DNA of 20,612 nucleotides from Zymomonas sp. (GCA_027489105.1 JAIYAJ010000222.1:1-20612), one strand, 5' to 3'; shown: positions 7,245 through 15,738, counted from the stretch's first letter. The notes: generated by a model from the sequence alone, not told the origin. Made by a program: numbers and translations.

Positions 7245-7907
7245 ATGTTCGAAGATCGGTTGCGGGACGACGTCGGGTTAGCCTCGACGCTGCGTGCCCC
7301 GGTTCAGGGGCGCAGCCGTGAATCCTATGGACGGATGATGGTCGCTGCCGAGCAGTTGCTGGGTTCTCGCGGGAACGGCGACTTCACGCTGGCTGAAGTC
7401 AGCCGCGCGGGTCGGGTGTCGATTGGCTCGATCTACAACCGTTTCGAGAACAAGGAAGCCCTGCTGCATGCGGTGCAACTGCGCATCCTCGAACGGGTCA
7501 ATCGCGAGATGAGCGAGCGGTTGGCTGGGCAGTTCGGCCGCAATGACGGGCTCGATCAGCTGGTTGCGCGACTGGTGGAGGTGATTGCCGAAACCCTGCG
7601 CGCCCATGCCGGGCCGATGGCCGCACTGATGCGGATTGCGACCGATGATCCGCAGGTCTCCGTAACCGGAAAGCGATTCTATTCCGAGACGGTGCGGACC
7701 TATTCTTATGTCCTGCTAAGCCATCGCGAAGAGATCGCGCGCATCGATCCCGAGCGCGCGGTCGATAGCTCGTTCCGCATCCTCTATGCCGCGATCGCGC
7801 GTTACCTCGGGTTCGGCTCGGCTACCAATGCTGCGTGGGAGGGGGATTGGACGATTCTCAAGGACGATCTCGCCGCGATGATTGCCGCTTTCCTGGGAAC
7901 GCCGTGA
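7245..7907 (+). CDS. TetR/AcrR-family transcriptional regulator
   Basis: This 220-residue protein has a helix-turn-helix at about residues 47-67 (FTLAEVSRAG ... SIYNRFENKEALL), the standard TetR recognition region including the YxxFxxKExL signature. The C-terminal helical part is divergent, as is usual for ligand-binding domains. An in-frame ATG at 7215 would add ten residues, but AGGAGAG sits 7 nt before the ATG at 7245, so I chose the latter. It is divergent from the esterase and lies directly before the TonB-dependent receptor. It is the only regulator in the first 17 kb, so it is the best candidate for controlling the catabolic genes, perhaps with an aromatic glycoside or aglycone as inducer (inference). 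Confidence 0.9.
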   Translation: MFEDRLRDDVGLASTLRAPVQGRSRESYGRMMVAAEQLLGSRGNGDFTLAEVSRAGRVSIGSIYNRFENKEALLHAVQLRILERVNREMSERLAGQFGRNDGLDQLVARLVEVIAETLRAHAGPMAALMRIATDDPQVSVTGKRFYSETVRTYSYVLLSHREEIARIDPERAVDSSFRILYAAIARYLGFGSATNAAWEGDWTILKDDLAAMIAAFLGTP

Positions 7908-7935
7908 AGGAATGGCACCACGGCGCTCTTTCCTT
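7900..7935 (+). terminator. Hairpin with T-rich tail at the end of the TetR gene
   Basis: CGCCGTG (7900-7906) pairs perfectly with CACGGCG (7919-7925) across a 12-nt loop and is followed by the pyrimidine-rich CTCTTTCCTTT. It overlaps the TetR stop codon. This fits a modest rho-independent terminator separating the regulator from the receptor transcript. The stem is only 7 bp and the tail is interrupted by C. Confidence 0.45.
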
Positions 7936-7946
7936 TGGGGGCAAGC

Positions 7947-8000
7947 TTGACAGGGATCGGACATGTCATTACTAGAACCTAAATTCTGATATTAATTCTT
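7947..8000 (+). promoter_or_regulatory. Candidate promoter and operator of the TonB receptor operon
   Basis: A consensus -35 box TTGACA lies at 7947-7952. A weak -10 candidate (TACTAG, 7970-7975) follows at 17 nt. Just downstream the sequence becomes AT-rich and contains two direct ATTCT half-sites (7983-7987 and 7995-7999) matching the right half of the inverted repeat seen at 2211-2224. Binding there would cover the expected transcription start. The second half-site geometry is poor, so the operator call is tentative. Confidence 0.4.
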
Positions 8001-8031
8001 GTAGGATCCGCGCCAAAGCGGACCGGATATC

Positions 8032-8038
8032 GGGGGAG
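8032..8038 (+). promoter_or_regulatory. Ribosome binding site deciding the receptor start
   Basis: GGGGGAG ends 5 nt before the ATG at 8044 and only 2 nt before the ATG at 8041. It also overlaps the GTG at 8038, so 8044 is the most likely start. Confidence 0.55.
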
Positions 8039-8043
8039 TGATG

Positions 8044-10383
8044 ATGAAATTCTATGCTGCTTTGCTGGCTTCAACCATGCTTGCCGTTCCTGGCGCGGCC
8101 TTTGCTCAGGATGCTGTGCCGGAGGATAATGAGCAATATCCGGGCACCATCGTCGTCACCGCGCAGAACCGCATGCAACGCGTGCAGGACGTCCCGATCG
8201 CGATAAGCGTCGTCAGCGGCGAAGCGCTGGTCGAAGCCGGTGTGAACGACTTTTCGTCGATCACCCGTGTCGCACCTGCGGTGAACATCGTTGCCGACAC
8301 GACCCAGACTCGCGTCTCGATCCGCGGCATTGGTTCGAACAGCAATGATGAAGCGCAGGATCAGGCCGTCGCTGTGAACATCGACGGCGAATATATCAAC
8401 CGGCCGACCGTCCTGAACGCCGCCCTGTTCGATCTTGAGCGGGTCGAAGTGCTGCGCGGGCCGCAGGGCACGCTCTATGGCCGGAACGCTACGGGCGGCG
8501 CGATCAACTTCATCATGCGGAAGCCCGGCAAGGAACTTGGCGCGGACGGCAATATTTCCTACGGCAACTTCGATCAGATCACCATTCAGGGCGGCGTCGA
8601 TGTGCCTCTCGGCAGCATGGCGGCGATCCGTGTGTCGGGCATCTATTCCAACCGCGACGGCTACAATATCCACCCCAACACCAACACGCGCAGCGGCGAT
8701 GAGGACACCAAAGCGGGCCGTCTGAGTCTGCGTCTGGAGCCGGCTGACGGCCTCAGCATCAACATCGCTGCCGAGCGGCTGGAGACGCGGGAAACCGTAT
8801 CGGCGCAGGCCTGGGTCAATTTGAATTCTCCGGAGTTTTCGCCCGGAACGGGTTGCGCCAATGCCGGCTGGACCGATATTGCGCCTCTGATTGCCGGTGG
8901 TCAGTGCGTACCGGTTTTGACCAATAATCTGGCGACGATCGACCGTCACCGGTACAATTCTCCCAACAACGGGGTCGGCTTCAACAACGGCAACTCGACG
9001 GCTGTACGCGGCACGCTGGTATATGATTTCGATGCCGCGACCTTTACCTATCGTGGCGGCTACCGGAAGACGGATCGCAATGGTGCGACGACCTTGTCCC
9101 CTGCCTATCTCTTCTTGAACTTCAAGAGTGACGTCGAGACGCAGAGCCACGAGCTCCGCTTCAATGGTGAGAACGGGCCGCTGACCTGGCAGTTCGGCGG
9201 ATTTTACTTCAAGGAAGAGCAGCAGATCAACCGCGGCCTGTTCAATGGCTCCCTGCCGCCTCCCGTCCTCGGTGCTGCTGGCGGATATATCAACTACTTC
9301 CGTCGCCCGTTCGTTGACTCGGAAAGCAAGGCGATCTTCGGTCAGACCGATGTTTCCTTGAGCGAGACGCTGACTGCCGTTGTCGGCCTCAGGTACACCG
9401 ACGACAAGCGTCGCGCTCTCTTCGAGAACCTTGGCAGTGGTCTTCCGGGACCGGCGCGCAACCCCAACCTGTTCAATGTTGGCCCGGTAAGGGTCACCGT
9501 CCCGGCGACGGCCGCGCAGACGCAGAACCTGCGGACCAAAGCGGACAAGTTCACTTGGACCGCCGGTCTGAACTTTGAACCCAATGCCGACACGCTGATT
9601 TATGGCAAGGTTGCAACCGGTTTCAAGGCTGGCGGATTCGACTCGGTCGGCACCTATGCGCCTGAAACCAACACCACGTACGAAGTCGGTACCAAGCTCA
9701 GCTTCGGTGAGGTTCGACAGCACATTTTCAACCTTGCCGCTTTCTATACCGACTATAAGGACCTGCAGGTCAGCGTCTTGATCGACAACGCGAAGGGCGG
9801 TCAGATCTTCAACGCCGGTAAGTCGGTGATCTGGGGTGTAGAGGCCGACGCTGTGATCAAGCTGTCGGAGTCGGACACCTTCACTGCGACACTCAACTAC
9901 ATCAATGCCGAGTATAAGGATCTGCTGGCGACTGTCCCCGTGTTCTGCGTAGGCTGTACCCCGACGGTCACCGCGATTTCCGACCTCAATCCGGACCCGG
10001 TCATCATCAATCAGCCGAACCTGGCCGGCAACAAGCCACCGATCACTCCGACGTGGACCATCAGTTTGGGCTATGACAAGGTGTTCGACCTGGGCGATGC
10101 GGGGAGGCTGACCGCGAGCGCCTTCAGCATCTTCAAGAGCTCCTACTTCAACGACATCTTTAATTTCCGTGACTCGCGTCAGAAAGCCTTCACGCAGACC
10201 GACCTTAGCCTGATGTGGGAGCCCGAGAGCCGCCAGTTCAGCGTCCGCGCCTTTGTTCGCAATCTCGAGAACACGCGGCCGATTACCTATGCCGGATTCA
10301 CCGCTGCGGGGAATGACCGCATCTACAACTGGCAGTTCGCAGCCCCGCGCACCTACGGCGTGCAGCTCGGCTTCGACTTCTGA
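8044..10383 (+). CDS. TonB-dependent outer-membrane receptor
   Basis: This protein of about 779 residues has a Sec signal peptide (ends GAAFAQ at about residue 22). It has a TonB box-like GTIVVTAQ and a complete plug domain (QDVPIAISVVSG, VSIRGIG, VEVLRGPQGTLYGRNATGGA), followed by a long beta-barrel and the terminal aromatic FDF needed for outer-membrane assembly. It belongs to the large sphingomonad receptor group that takes up diverse aromatic or carbohydrate compounds as well as siderophores, so the substrate cannot be read from sequence. Three start codons are adjacent (GTG 8038, ATG 8041, ATG 8044). GGAG at 8035-8038 gives sensible spacing only to 8044. It precedes the eight catabolic genes in the same direction, which points to import of their substrate. 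Confidence 0.92.
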   Translation: MKFYAALLASTMLAVPGAAFAQDAVPEDNEQYPGTIVVTAQNRMQRVQDVPIAISVVSGEALVEAGVNDFSSITRVAPAVNIVADTTQTRVSIRGIGSNSNDEAQDQAVAVNIDGEYINRPTVLNAALFDLERVEVLRGPQGTLYGRNATGGAINFIMRKPGKELGADGNISYGNFDQITIQGGVDVPLGSMAAIRVSGIYSNRDGYNIHPNTNTRSGDEDTKAGRLSLRLEPADGLSINIAAERLETRETVSAQAWVNLNSPEFSPGTGCANAGWTDIAPLIAGGQCVPVLTNNLATIDRHRYNSPNNGVGFNNGNSTAVRGTLVYDFDAATFTYRGGYRKTDRNGATTLSPAYLFLNFKSDVETQSHELRFNGENGPLTWQFGGFYFKEEQQINRGLFNGSLPPPVLGAAGGYINYFRRPFVDSESKAIFGQTDVSLSETLTAVVGLRYTDDKRRALFENLGSGLPGPARNPNLFNVGPVRVTVPATAAQTQNLRTKADKFTWTAGLNFEPNADTLIYGKVATGFKAGGFDSVGTYAPETNTTYEVGTKLSFGEVRQHIFNLAAFYTDYKDLQVSVLIDNAKGGQIFNAGKSVIWGVEADAVIKLSESDTFTATLNYINAEYKDLLATVPVFCVGCTPTVTAISDLNPDPVIINQPNLAGNKPPITPTWTISLGYDKVFDLGDAGRLTASAFSIFKSSYFNDIFNFRDSRQKAFTQTDLSLMWEPESRQFSVRAFVRNLENTRPITYAGFTAAGNDRIYNWQFAAPRTYGVQLGFDF

Positions 10384-10477
10384 GGATAGTGGCTCTGCAG
10401 ACAGGGGCAGAGTCGCAGGGGCCGGACGGGATTTTTCCTTCCGGCCTCAAGTTTTACAGATCTGAGGAATAGCGGGC
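10384..10477 (+). other. Intergenic gap with two hairpins between receptor and monooxygenase genes
   Basis: Two stem-loops are visible. One pairs CTCTGC (10393-10398) with GCAGAG (10407-10412). The other pairs GGCCGGA (10420-10426) with TCCGGCC (10440-10446). Neither is followed by a good T-run. They may lower read-through or stabilise the 3' end of the abundant receptor transcript, which is common after TonB receptor genes. GAGGAA lies about 9 nt before the monooxygenase ATG. No second promoter is obvious. Confidence 0.4.
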
Positions 10478-11593
10478 ATGCAAAACCTTGATGTGCTGAT
10501 CATAGGTGCGGGGATCGGTGGCTTGTCGGCGGCGATTGCCCTGTGCCGTGGCGGACACAAGGTCACGTTGATCGACAAGGACCCGGCCTGGTCGGTCTAT
10601 GGCGTGGGCATCATCCAGCAATCCAATGTCGTGCGCGCGATGGATCAGTTGGGCGTGCTCGACGACTTCATCGATGCCTCCTGCGGCTTCGATTCGGTCG
10701 AAATCTACATCCCCGACGGCACGATGGTCGCGCGCGTGCCATCGCCTCGTCTGGTCGAGGGGCGTCCCGCCAATGTCGGCATCGGACGCAAGGCCTTGCA
10801 GAAGGTGCTGGGCGACAACGCCGTGGCGCTCGGCGCGGTGTTGCGGCTTGGCGTGACGGCCGATGCCATCGCCGATGATGGCTCTCGCGTCCATGTCACC
10901 TTCAGCGATGGCACGAGTGGCGGCTACGATCTGGTTGTCGGTGCGGACGGGGTCTATTCGCAGACCCGCGGCACGATCCTGCCCGATGCCGAGGCGCCTC
11001 AGTTCACCGGGCAGGCGGTGTGGCGCTACAATTTTCCACGGCCCGCCGAAATGGATGCGCTGCAGGTTTTCAATGGTCCGATCGGCGCAGGTCTCGTGCC
11101 GATGGACGCCGAGACGATGTATATATTCGTCACCACGCCTGAGTTGGACAATCCGCGCTATTCTCAGGAAGGCATGGCCGAACGGATGCGCGAACGCCTG
11201 TCGCGCTGCGCCCCGCGCTTGCGGGAACTTGCCGCACAGATCACCGATGACGAGGGCGTCGTCTATCGTCCGCTAGAGGCGATGCTGGTGCGCGGGCCCT
11301 GGCACAAGGGGCGCGTCGTGCTGCTCGGTGATGCCGTTCATGCGACCACGCCGCATCTCGGGCAGGGCGCAGGTATGGCGATCGAGGATGCGATCGTGCT
11401 CTCCGAAGAGCTCGCACGCCATGACGAGATCGAGAACGCGCTGCTTGCGTATCGCGACCGCCGGTTTGAACGCTGCCGCTACATCGTCGAATCCAGCCTC
11501 GCGATATGCATGGGCCAGCTCGGCAAAGCCCCCCCGGTCGATAACCACAAGGCCACGGCTGAAATGTTCGCCGTCGTTTCACAGCCGATCTGA
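10478..11593 (+). CDS. FAD-dependent aromatic-ring monooxygenase (class A flavoprotein)
   Basis: This 371-residue protein has the three hallmarks of single-component flavin hydroxylases. The dinucleotide-binding motif GAGIGGL is at residues 10-16. The NAD(P)H-linked DG motif (VVGADGVYSQTR) lies in the middle. The second FAD motif GDAVHATTPHLGQGAGMAIED starts near residue 284. Relatives include salicylate and 6-hydroxynicotinate-type hydroxylases and FdeE, the naringenin 8-hydroxylase of Herbaspirillum. These add one hydroxyl to an activated phenolic ring using NAD(P)H and O2. The extradiol dioxygenase gene follows after 16 bp, so the expected job is to make the catechol-type substrate for ring cleavage. 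The exact ring and position are unknown. The protein is probably cytoplasmic; no signal peptide is seen. Confidence 0.9.
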   Translation: MQNLDVLIIGAGIGGLSAAIALCRGGHKVTLIDKDPAWSVYGVGIIQQSNVVRAMDQLGVLDDFIDASCGFDSVEIYIPDGTMVARVPSPRLVEGRPANVGIGRKALQKVLGDNAVALGAVLRLGVTADAIADDGSRVHVTFSDGTSGGYDLVVGADGVYSQTRGTILPDAEAPQFTGQAVWRYNFPRPAEMDALQVFNGPIGAGLVPMDAETMYIFVTTPELDNPRYSQEGMAERMRERLSRCAPRLRELAAQITDDEGVVYRPLEAMLVRGPWHKGRVVLLGDAVHATTPHLGQGAGMAIEDAIVLSEELARHDEIENALLAYRDRRFERCRYIVESSLAICMGQLGKAPPVDNHKATAEMFAVVSQPI

Positions 11594-11609
11594 TTCAAAG
11601 GAGACAGCG

Positions 11610-12512
11610 ATGAGCCGCGTTACGGAAATCCGTTATGTCGGATATGGCGTGAAGGCATTCGATGCCGAAAAGGCCTATTATACTGACGTCTGGGGCCTGG
11701 AGCCGGTTGGCGAGGATGCCGACCACGCGTGGTTCAAGGCGCAGGGTCATGACGAGCATCATGTGGTGCAGTTGCGCCGCGCAGAGGAAAACCGCGTCGA
11801 CGTGATCGCGCTCGCCGCAGACAGCCGCGCCGATGTGGAGGCGCTGCGGGGCAAGGTCGCCGAGGCCGGCTGCCTTGTCGTCAGCGAGCCAGCCGATCTG
11901 ACCTCACCAGGCGGCGGCTATGGTTTCCGTTTCTTCTCGCCCGACGGTTTGTTGTTCGAGATTTCGAGCGACGTAGCGCGCGGCAGCCGCCGCGAACTGG
12001 CGCGGTGGGAGGGCGTTCCGCTAAAGATCAGCCATATCGTTCTGCATTCGCCCAAGCATCATGAGGCGGTGGCCTTCTTTACCGACGTGTTGGGCTTCAA
12101 GGTAAGCGACTGGCTGGGCGATTTCATGTGCTTCCTGCGCTGCAATTCCGCGCACCACCGAATCGCGATCCTGCCGGGGCCGCCGTGCCTCAACCATGTC
12201 GCCTATGACATGCTGAGCGTCGACGACATGATGCGCGGGGCGCACCGGTTGAAGCTGAAGGGCGTCGATATCGGCTGGGGGCCGGGACGGCACACGGCGG
12301 GCAACAACACCTTCAGCTATTTCGTCACTGCCGCCGGGTTCGTGACCGAATACACCTCCGAGCTGGAGGAGGTCGACTTCCACACCCACCAGCCGACCGT
12401 CTACACGCCGGCGCCGCTGGTGATGGACCAGTGGGGGATCGGTACCGGTGGTCCGCAGACCTTGCCGCATCCGGCACCCAACCCCGGCCTGTTCGCTGTG
12501 ACGGAAGGCTGA
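11610..12512 (+). CDS. Two-domain extradiol ring-cleavage dioxygenase (VOC superfamily)
   Basis: This 300-residue protein has two vicinal-oxygen-chelate modules. The C-terminal module carries the iron ligands: H142 (ISHIVLHSP), H196 (LNHVAYD) and E247 (FVTEYTSE). H182/H183, H228 and Y237 lie where the catalytic residues of BphC-type enzymes sit. The H228-E247 and Y237-E247 spacings (19 and 10) equal those I recall for 2,3-dihydroxybiphenyl dioxygenase. The full catalytic set therefore appears intact, and Fe(II)-dependent meta-cleavage of a catechol-like ring is likely. The start at 11610 is set by AAGGAG 6 nt upstream; a longer in-frame extension overlaps the monooxygenase gene and is not needed. 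The hydrolase gene starts 4 nt after its stop. The closest functional analogue may be FdeC of flavonoid degradation, but this is inferred. Confidence 0.9.
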   Translation: MSRVTEIRYVGYGVKAFDAEKAYYTDVWGLEPVGEDADHAWFKAQGHDEHHVVQLRRAEENRVDVIALAADSRADVEALRGKVAEAGCLVVSEPADLTSPGGGYGFRFFSPDGLLFEISSDVARGSRRELARWEGVPLKISHIVLHSPKHHEAVAFFTDVLGFKVSDWLGDFMCFLRCNSAHHRIAILPGPPCLNHVAYDMLSVDDMMRGAHRLKLKGVDIGWGPGRHTAGNNTFSYFVTAAGFVTEYTSELEEVDFHTHQPTVYTPAPLVMDQWGIGTGGPQTLPHPAPNPGLFAVTEG

Positions 12513-12516
12513 CCCG

Positions 12517-13674
12517 GTGGCCTTGTTCGAATTTTTCCCAAATTACATATGGAACCTCTCGGTCGCGATCGCGATGGAGAGCGGCGGGCAGATCGGCGAA
12601 ATCATCGACATGTGCGCGCCGATCCGCGATGCGGCGGCCGGCGGCGGTGATGTCGGCACTCCGGCCTTCATGCAGCAATGGGCGGCGATGGGCGGCAAGC
12701 TGATCGCGCTGGCGGAAGAGGACGAAGCCAAGGGTCGGGCCTTCAGCGCTTCCGACAAGTTGGAACGCGCCTCGCTTTACTTGTTCACCGCCGAGCGGAT
12801 GCAGGGCCACGGCCATCCGGGCCGCAAGGAAACCTACGCTCGCGCCCGCGCTGCATTCGACAGGTCGACCGCGCTCGGCAAGCTCAACCGTGAGCGGGTC
12901 GAAATCCCGCTGGCGCAAGGCACCATGCCTGCGCTCTATACCCGCGCGGCGGGGCCGGGGCCGCATCCGGTCGTGGTCTATTGCAACGGACTCGATAGCT
13001 GCAAGGAACTGCTTTACTGGTCGCGCCTGCCCGAAGCTTTGGCACGGCGCGGGATTTCGACGCTGTGCGTCGATCAGCCGGGTTCGGGCGAGGCGCTGCG
13101 GCTGCAGGGCCTGCCGGTCGATCCCCATTCCGAGAACTGGGCGTCGAAGGCGGTGGACTGGCTGGAAGCACAGTCGGACGTGGATCCCAAGCGCATCGGC
13201 ATGACCGGCATCAGCCTTGGCGGCCACTTTGCCCCGCGCGCGGTCGCCTATGAACCGCGCTTTGCCAGCGGCGCGGTTTGGGGGGCCAACCACAATTGGC
13301 GCGAAGTGCAGGACAAGCGGATGGCGCGCGAGGGTGAGAACCCCGTGCCGCATTACTGGGCGCATGTGATGTGGGCTTTCGGCGCTGCCGACATGGAGGA
13401 TTTCCTCGCCAGGTCAGCCGAGATGAACTTGAACGGCCATATGGACCGTATCCGGGTTCCCTTCCTCGTGACTCACGGCGCGCAGGATCGCCAGATCAGC
13501 GTCGCCTATGCCGATGATCTCTACGATCAGCTCGTCAACGCCCCGCGCCGCGAGAAGGTGATCTTCACCGCGCGCGAAGGCGGGGTGGAGCATGTCGGCG
13601 CGGACAACATGGCCTATGGTCGCGACTGCATCGCCGACTGGTTCGCCGAAACGCTGGGAGGCACCTGCGCATGA
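12517..13674 (+). CDS. Alpha/beta-hydrolase with helical N-terminal domain, putative C-C bond hydrolase
   Basis: This 385-residue protein has a GTG start at 12517. The first about 125 residues are helical. The catalytic domain follows, with the nucleophile elbow GISLGG (Ser233), an acid in GAQDRQIS and a His in GGVEHVG near the C-terminus. The layout (N-terminal cap, then core) resembles the FrsA/DUF1100-like group that includes 2,6-dihydroxypseudooxynicotine hydrolase of Arthrobacter, which cleaves a C-C bond next to a hydroxylated ring. Coming right after the extradiol dioxygenase, it could hydrolyse the ring-fission product or split an acyl side chain from the ring. An ordinary ester hydrolase cannot be excluded. 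Its stop overlaps the DUF2218 start (ATGA), indicating coupled translation. Confidence 0.87.
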   Translation: MALFEFFPNYIWNLSVAIAMESGGQIGEIIDMCAPIRDAAAGGGDVGTPAFMQQWAAMGGKLIALAEEDEAKGRAFSASDKLERASLYLFTAERMQGHGHPGRKETYARARAAFDRSTALGKLNRERVEIPLAQGTMPALYTRAAGPGPHPVVVYCNGLDSCKELLYWSRLPEALARRGISTLCVDQPGSGEALRLQGLPVDPHSENWASKAVDWLEAQSDVDPKRIGMTGISLGGHFAPRAVAYEPRFASGAVWGANHNWREVQDKRMAREGENPVPHYWAHVMWAFGAADMEDFLARSAEMNLNGHMDRIRVPFLVTHGAQDRQISVAYADDLYDQLVNAPRREKVIFTAREGGVEHVGADNMAYGRDCIADWFAETLGGTCA

Positions 13675-13991
13675 CGTTCAGCACCGAAGCCCGCGTCGCG
13701 ACGGCGAGCTCGAAGAAATATGCAGCGCAGGTCGGCAAGCACTGGCAGCATAATATGGCCGTCACCTTCGATGGCGATGTCGTGACCATCCGCTTTCCGC
13801 GCGATGCGCGCGGTGCCGATTGGCCCGCCGATGCGCTGGTGACCCTGTCGCCCGAAGCCGACGCGCTTGTCTGCCGCATCGATGCCAGTGATCCGGGCCA
13901 GCGCGACGGGCTGAAGGGTGCCGTCGAGCGCCATGTTGATCGCTTCGCCTTCCGCGAGGGCGAACTTGCCTATGACTGGAAGGACGCCTGA
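13671..13991 (+). CDS. DUF2218 family protein
   Basis: This 106-residue protein matches the DUF2218 pattern: an N-terminal TxARVATxxxxKYxxQ segment, a basic HW region and a C-terminal stretch RHVDRFAFREGELxYDW. The family has no established function. It is small, probably cytoplasmic and has no signal peptide. It overlaps the upstream hydrolase by 4 nt (ATGA) and the downstream cyclase by 1 nt (TGATG), so it is locked into the translation of this catabolic operon. That placement suggests a supporting role, for example as a binding or accessory subunit for a neighbouring enzyme, but this is inference. Confidence 0.85.
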   Translation: MTFSTEARVATASSKKYAAQVGKHWQHNMAVTFDGDVVTIRFPRDARGADWPADALVTLSPEADALVCRIDASDPGQRDGLKGAVERHVDRFAFREGELAYDWKDA

Positions 13992-14770
13992 TGCCGCGCC
14001 GCTTCGTCGACCTGTCGATCACCCTTTGCAACGAAGTCGTCAGCGATCCGCCGTTCCTTCGGCCCGAGATCACCTACCAGAAGCATAGCGAAACTGTGGG
14101 GGAACTTGGCCATTTCTTCCCCGGCGTAACCGCCGAGCAGACTCCGGACGGCGCAGGCTTTGCTGCCGTCGAATGGGTGCGCCTGACTACCCATAACGGA
14201 ACGCACCTTGACGCGCCGTGGCATTTCCACCCTACGCAGGACGGCGGCAAACCCTCGCTCACCATCGACGAAATCCCGCTGGAATGGTGTTTCCAGCCGG
14301 GTGTGAAGCTCGATTTCACGGCTCTGCCGGATGGCTATGTGGTGACTGCCGCGGACGTCGAGGCGGAGCTCAATCGGATCGGGCATGAATTGCAGCCGCT
14401 CGATATCGTGCTGGTCAACACGGCGGCGGGCAAGGCGCTGGGCGGTCCGGATTATGTCAGCCGTGGCTGTGGCATGGGCTATGAGGCGACGATGTATCTC
14501 ACCAGTCGGGGCGTGCGGGTGACCGGCACCGACGCCTGGAGCTGGGATGCGCCTTTCGTGCACACTGCGCAGAAGGTCGCCGAGACGGGCGACACCTCGC
14601 TGATCTGGGAAGGCCACAAGGCGGGCCGGGAGATCGGCTATTGCCATCTCGAAAAGCTCCACAATCTTGAGGTGCTGCCGCCCAGAGGCTTCACCGTCAG
14701 CTGCTTTCCGCACAAGATCAAGGGTGCTTCGGCCGGATGGACGCGCGCTGTCGCGATCTTCGAGGACTGA
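13991..14770 (+). CDS. Cyclase-family metal-dependent hydrolase (kynurenine-formamidase-like)
   Basis: This 259-residue protein starts FVDLSITL and carries the family's metal-binding motif HNGTHLDAPWHF at residues 68-79 (HxGTHxDxPxH). This places it in the cyclase / kynurenine formamidase family (PF04199), whose members hydrolyse amides, lactones or isatin-type rings using Zn or Mn. Within an aromatic ring-cleavage operon a lactone or C-C hydrolysis step is plausible, but the substrate is not identifiable. GGAAGGA at 13978-13984 gives good spacing to the ATG at 13991, which overlaps the DUF2218 stop. The FAH-family gene follows with a 5-nt gap. Confidence 0.88.
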   Translation: MPRRFVDLSITLCNEVVSDPPFLRPEITYQKHSETVGELGHFFPGVTAEQTPDGAGFAAVEWVRLTTHNGTHLDAPWHFHPTQDGGKPSLTIDEIPLEWCFQPGVKLDFTALPDGYVVTAADVEAELNRIGHELQPLDIVLVNTAAGKALGGPDYVSRGCGMGYEATMYLTSRGVRVTGTDAWSWDAPFVHTAQKVAETGDTSLIWEGHKAGREIGYCHLEKLHNLEVLPPRGFTVSCFPHKIKGASAGWTRAVAIFED

Positions 14771-14775
14771 TCGCG

Positions 14776-15738
14776 GTGCGGCTTGCTACACGTCATGACG
14801 GGACACCCGACGGTCAGCTGGTGGTGATCTCCGCCAACGGGGAGGCCTTCCGCACCATATCGGGCTGGTCGAATTTGCTGGATGCGATCACCCACTGGAA
14901 CGAGGCTGAACCGGCCTTGCAGGCAGCTGCTGCCGCATTGGCGGCCGAGGGCGGAGACCCGCTCGATCTCGCGAGCCTCTCCGCGCCCATGCCGAGGTCA
15001 TGGCAGTGGCTCGACGGTTCCGCCTTCAACACGCACGGCGAACTGATGCAGATCGCCTTCGGGCTCGACCCGGTCGATGCCTCGCGCCCGCTGATGTATC
15101 AGGGGATGTCCGACCGCTTCCTTGCCCCCCATGCCGATGTTCCGGTGCCCGACGAGGGGCTGGGGATCGATTTCGAGGGCGAGTTCGGTGTCATCGTCGA
15201 TGCCGTCCCGATGGGGGTCAGCAGCGCTGAGGCCGCGCAGCACATCCGGCTGATCGTCCAGATCAATGACTGGTCGCTGCGCGCTATTGCGCCGATCGAG
15301 ATGAAGACCGGTTTCGGCTGGGTGCAGGCCAAGCCCGCGTGCAGCATGGCGCCCTTTGCCGTTACCCCGGACGAACTTGGCCCCGCCTGGCGGGATGGCC
15401 GGGTCTGCATGGATCTTGTGGTCGAATGGAACGGCCGTCGCTTTGGTCGCGTGAATGGCGATCAGATGGCCTTCTCGCTCCCCGAACTGGTCGCCCACGC
15501 CGCCCGCACCCGCGATCTGGTGGCGGGCACGATCATCGGCACCGGGACCGTCTCCAACGCCGAATATGCGCAGCGCGGTTCGGCCTGCATCTCGGAAAAG
15601 CGCGCGATCGAGATCATAGCTCACGGTGCCCCTCGGACGCCCTTCATGGCGTTCGGCGACGAGGTGGCGATGTTCGGTCTGCTGCCGGACGAGCGCCGCC
15701 CGTTCGGTACCATTTCGCAAAAGGTCGTGCAGGCCTGA
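14776..15738 (+). CDS. Fumarylacetoacetate-hydrolase-family protein
   Basis: This is a 320-residue protein when started at the GTG at 14776, which gives the family's usual start MRLATxxDGTxDGQLVVIS. An ATG at 14737 in frame would overlap the cyclase gene and add atypical residues. The C-terminal catalytic domain shows the metal ligands E134 and E136 (IDFEGEFGVI) and D165 (QINDWSLR), then KTGFGWVQAKPA and GTIIGTGTVSN. The length and domain pattern resemble the FAH proteins of tyrosine and gentisate routes, which hydrolyse the C-C bond of acylpyruvate or fumarylacetoacetate-type compounds. It would suit a late step after extradiol cleavage. The true substrate is unknown. Confidence 0.9.
   Translation: MRLATRHDGTPDGQLVVISANGEAFRTISGWSNLLDAITHWNEAEPALQAAAAALAAEGGDPLDLASLSAPMPRSWQWLDGSAFNTHGELMQIAFGLDPVDASRPLMYQGMSDRFLAPHADVPVPDEGLGIDFEGEFGVIVDAVPMGVSSAEAAQHIRLIVQINDWSLRAIAPIEMKTGFGWVQAKPACSMAPFAVTPDELGPAWRDGRVCMDLVVEWNGRRFGRVNGDQMAFSLPELVAHAARTRDLVAGTIIGTGTVSNAEYAQRGSACISEKRAIEIIAHGAPRTPFMAFGDEVAMFGLLPDERRPFGTISQKVVQA

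Noticed and set aside
8071..9723. A 550-codon open frame on the minus strand inside the receptor gene
   Set aside because: It is exactly antisense to a receptor gene with clear domains. Its translation is Arg/Val/Gly-rich without recognisable motifs, as expected for a shadow frame in GC-rich DNA.
11328..11609. A 94-codon upstream extension of the dioxygenase frame
   Set aside because: It lies within the monooxygenase gene in another frame, and the ATG at 11610 has a strong AAGGAG site and matches the expected domain start.
12325..13365. A 346-codon minus-strand frame over the alpha/beta-hydrolase gene
   Set aside because: The plus strand has a clear serine-hydrolase fold here; the antisense translation shows no family features.
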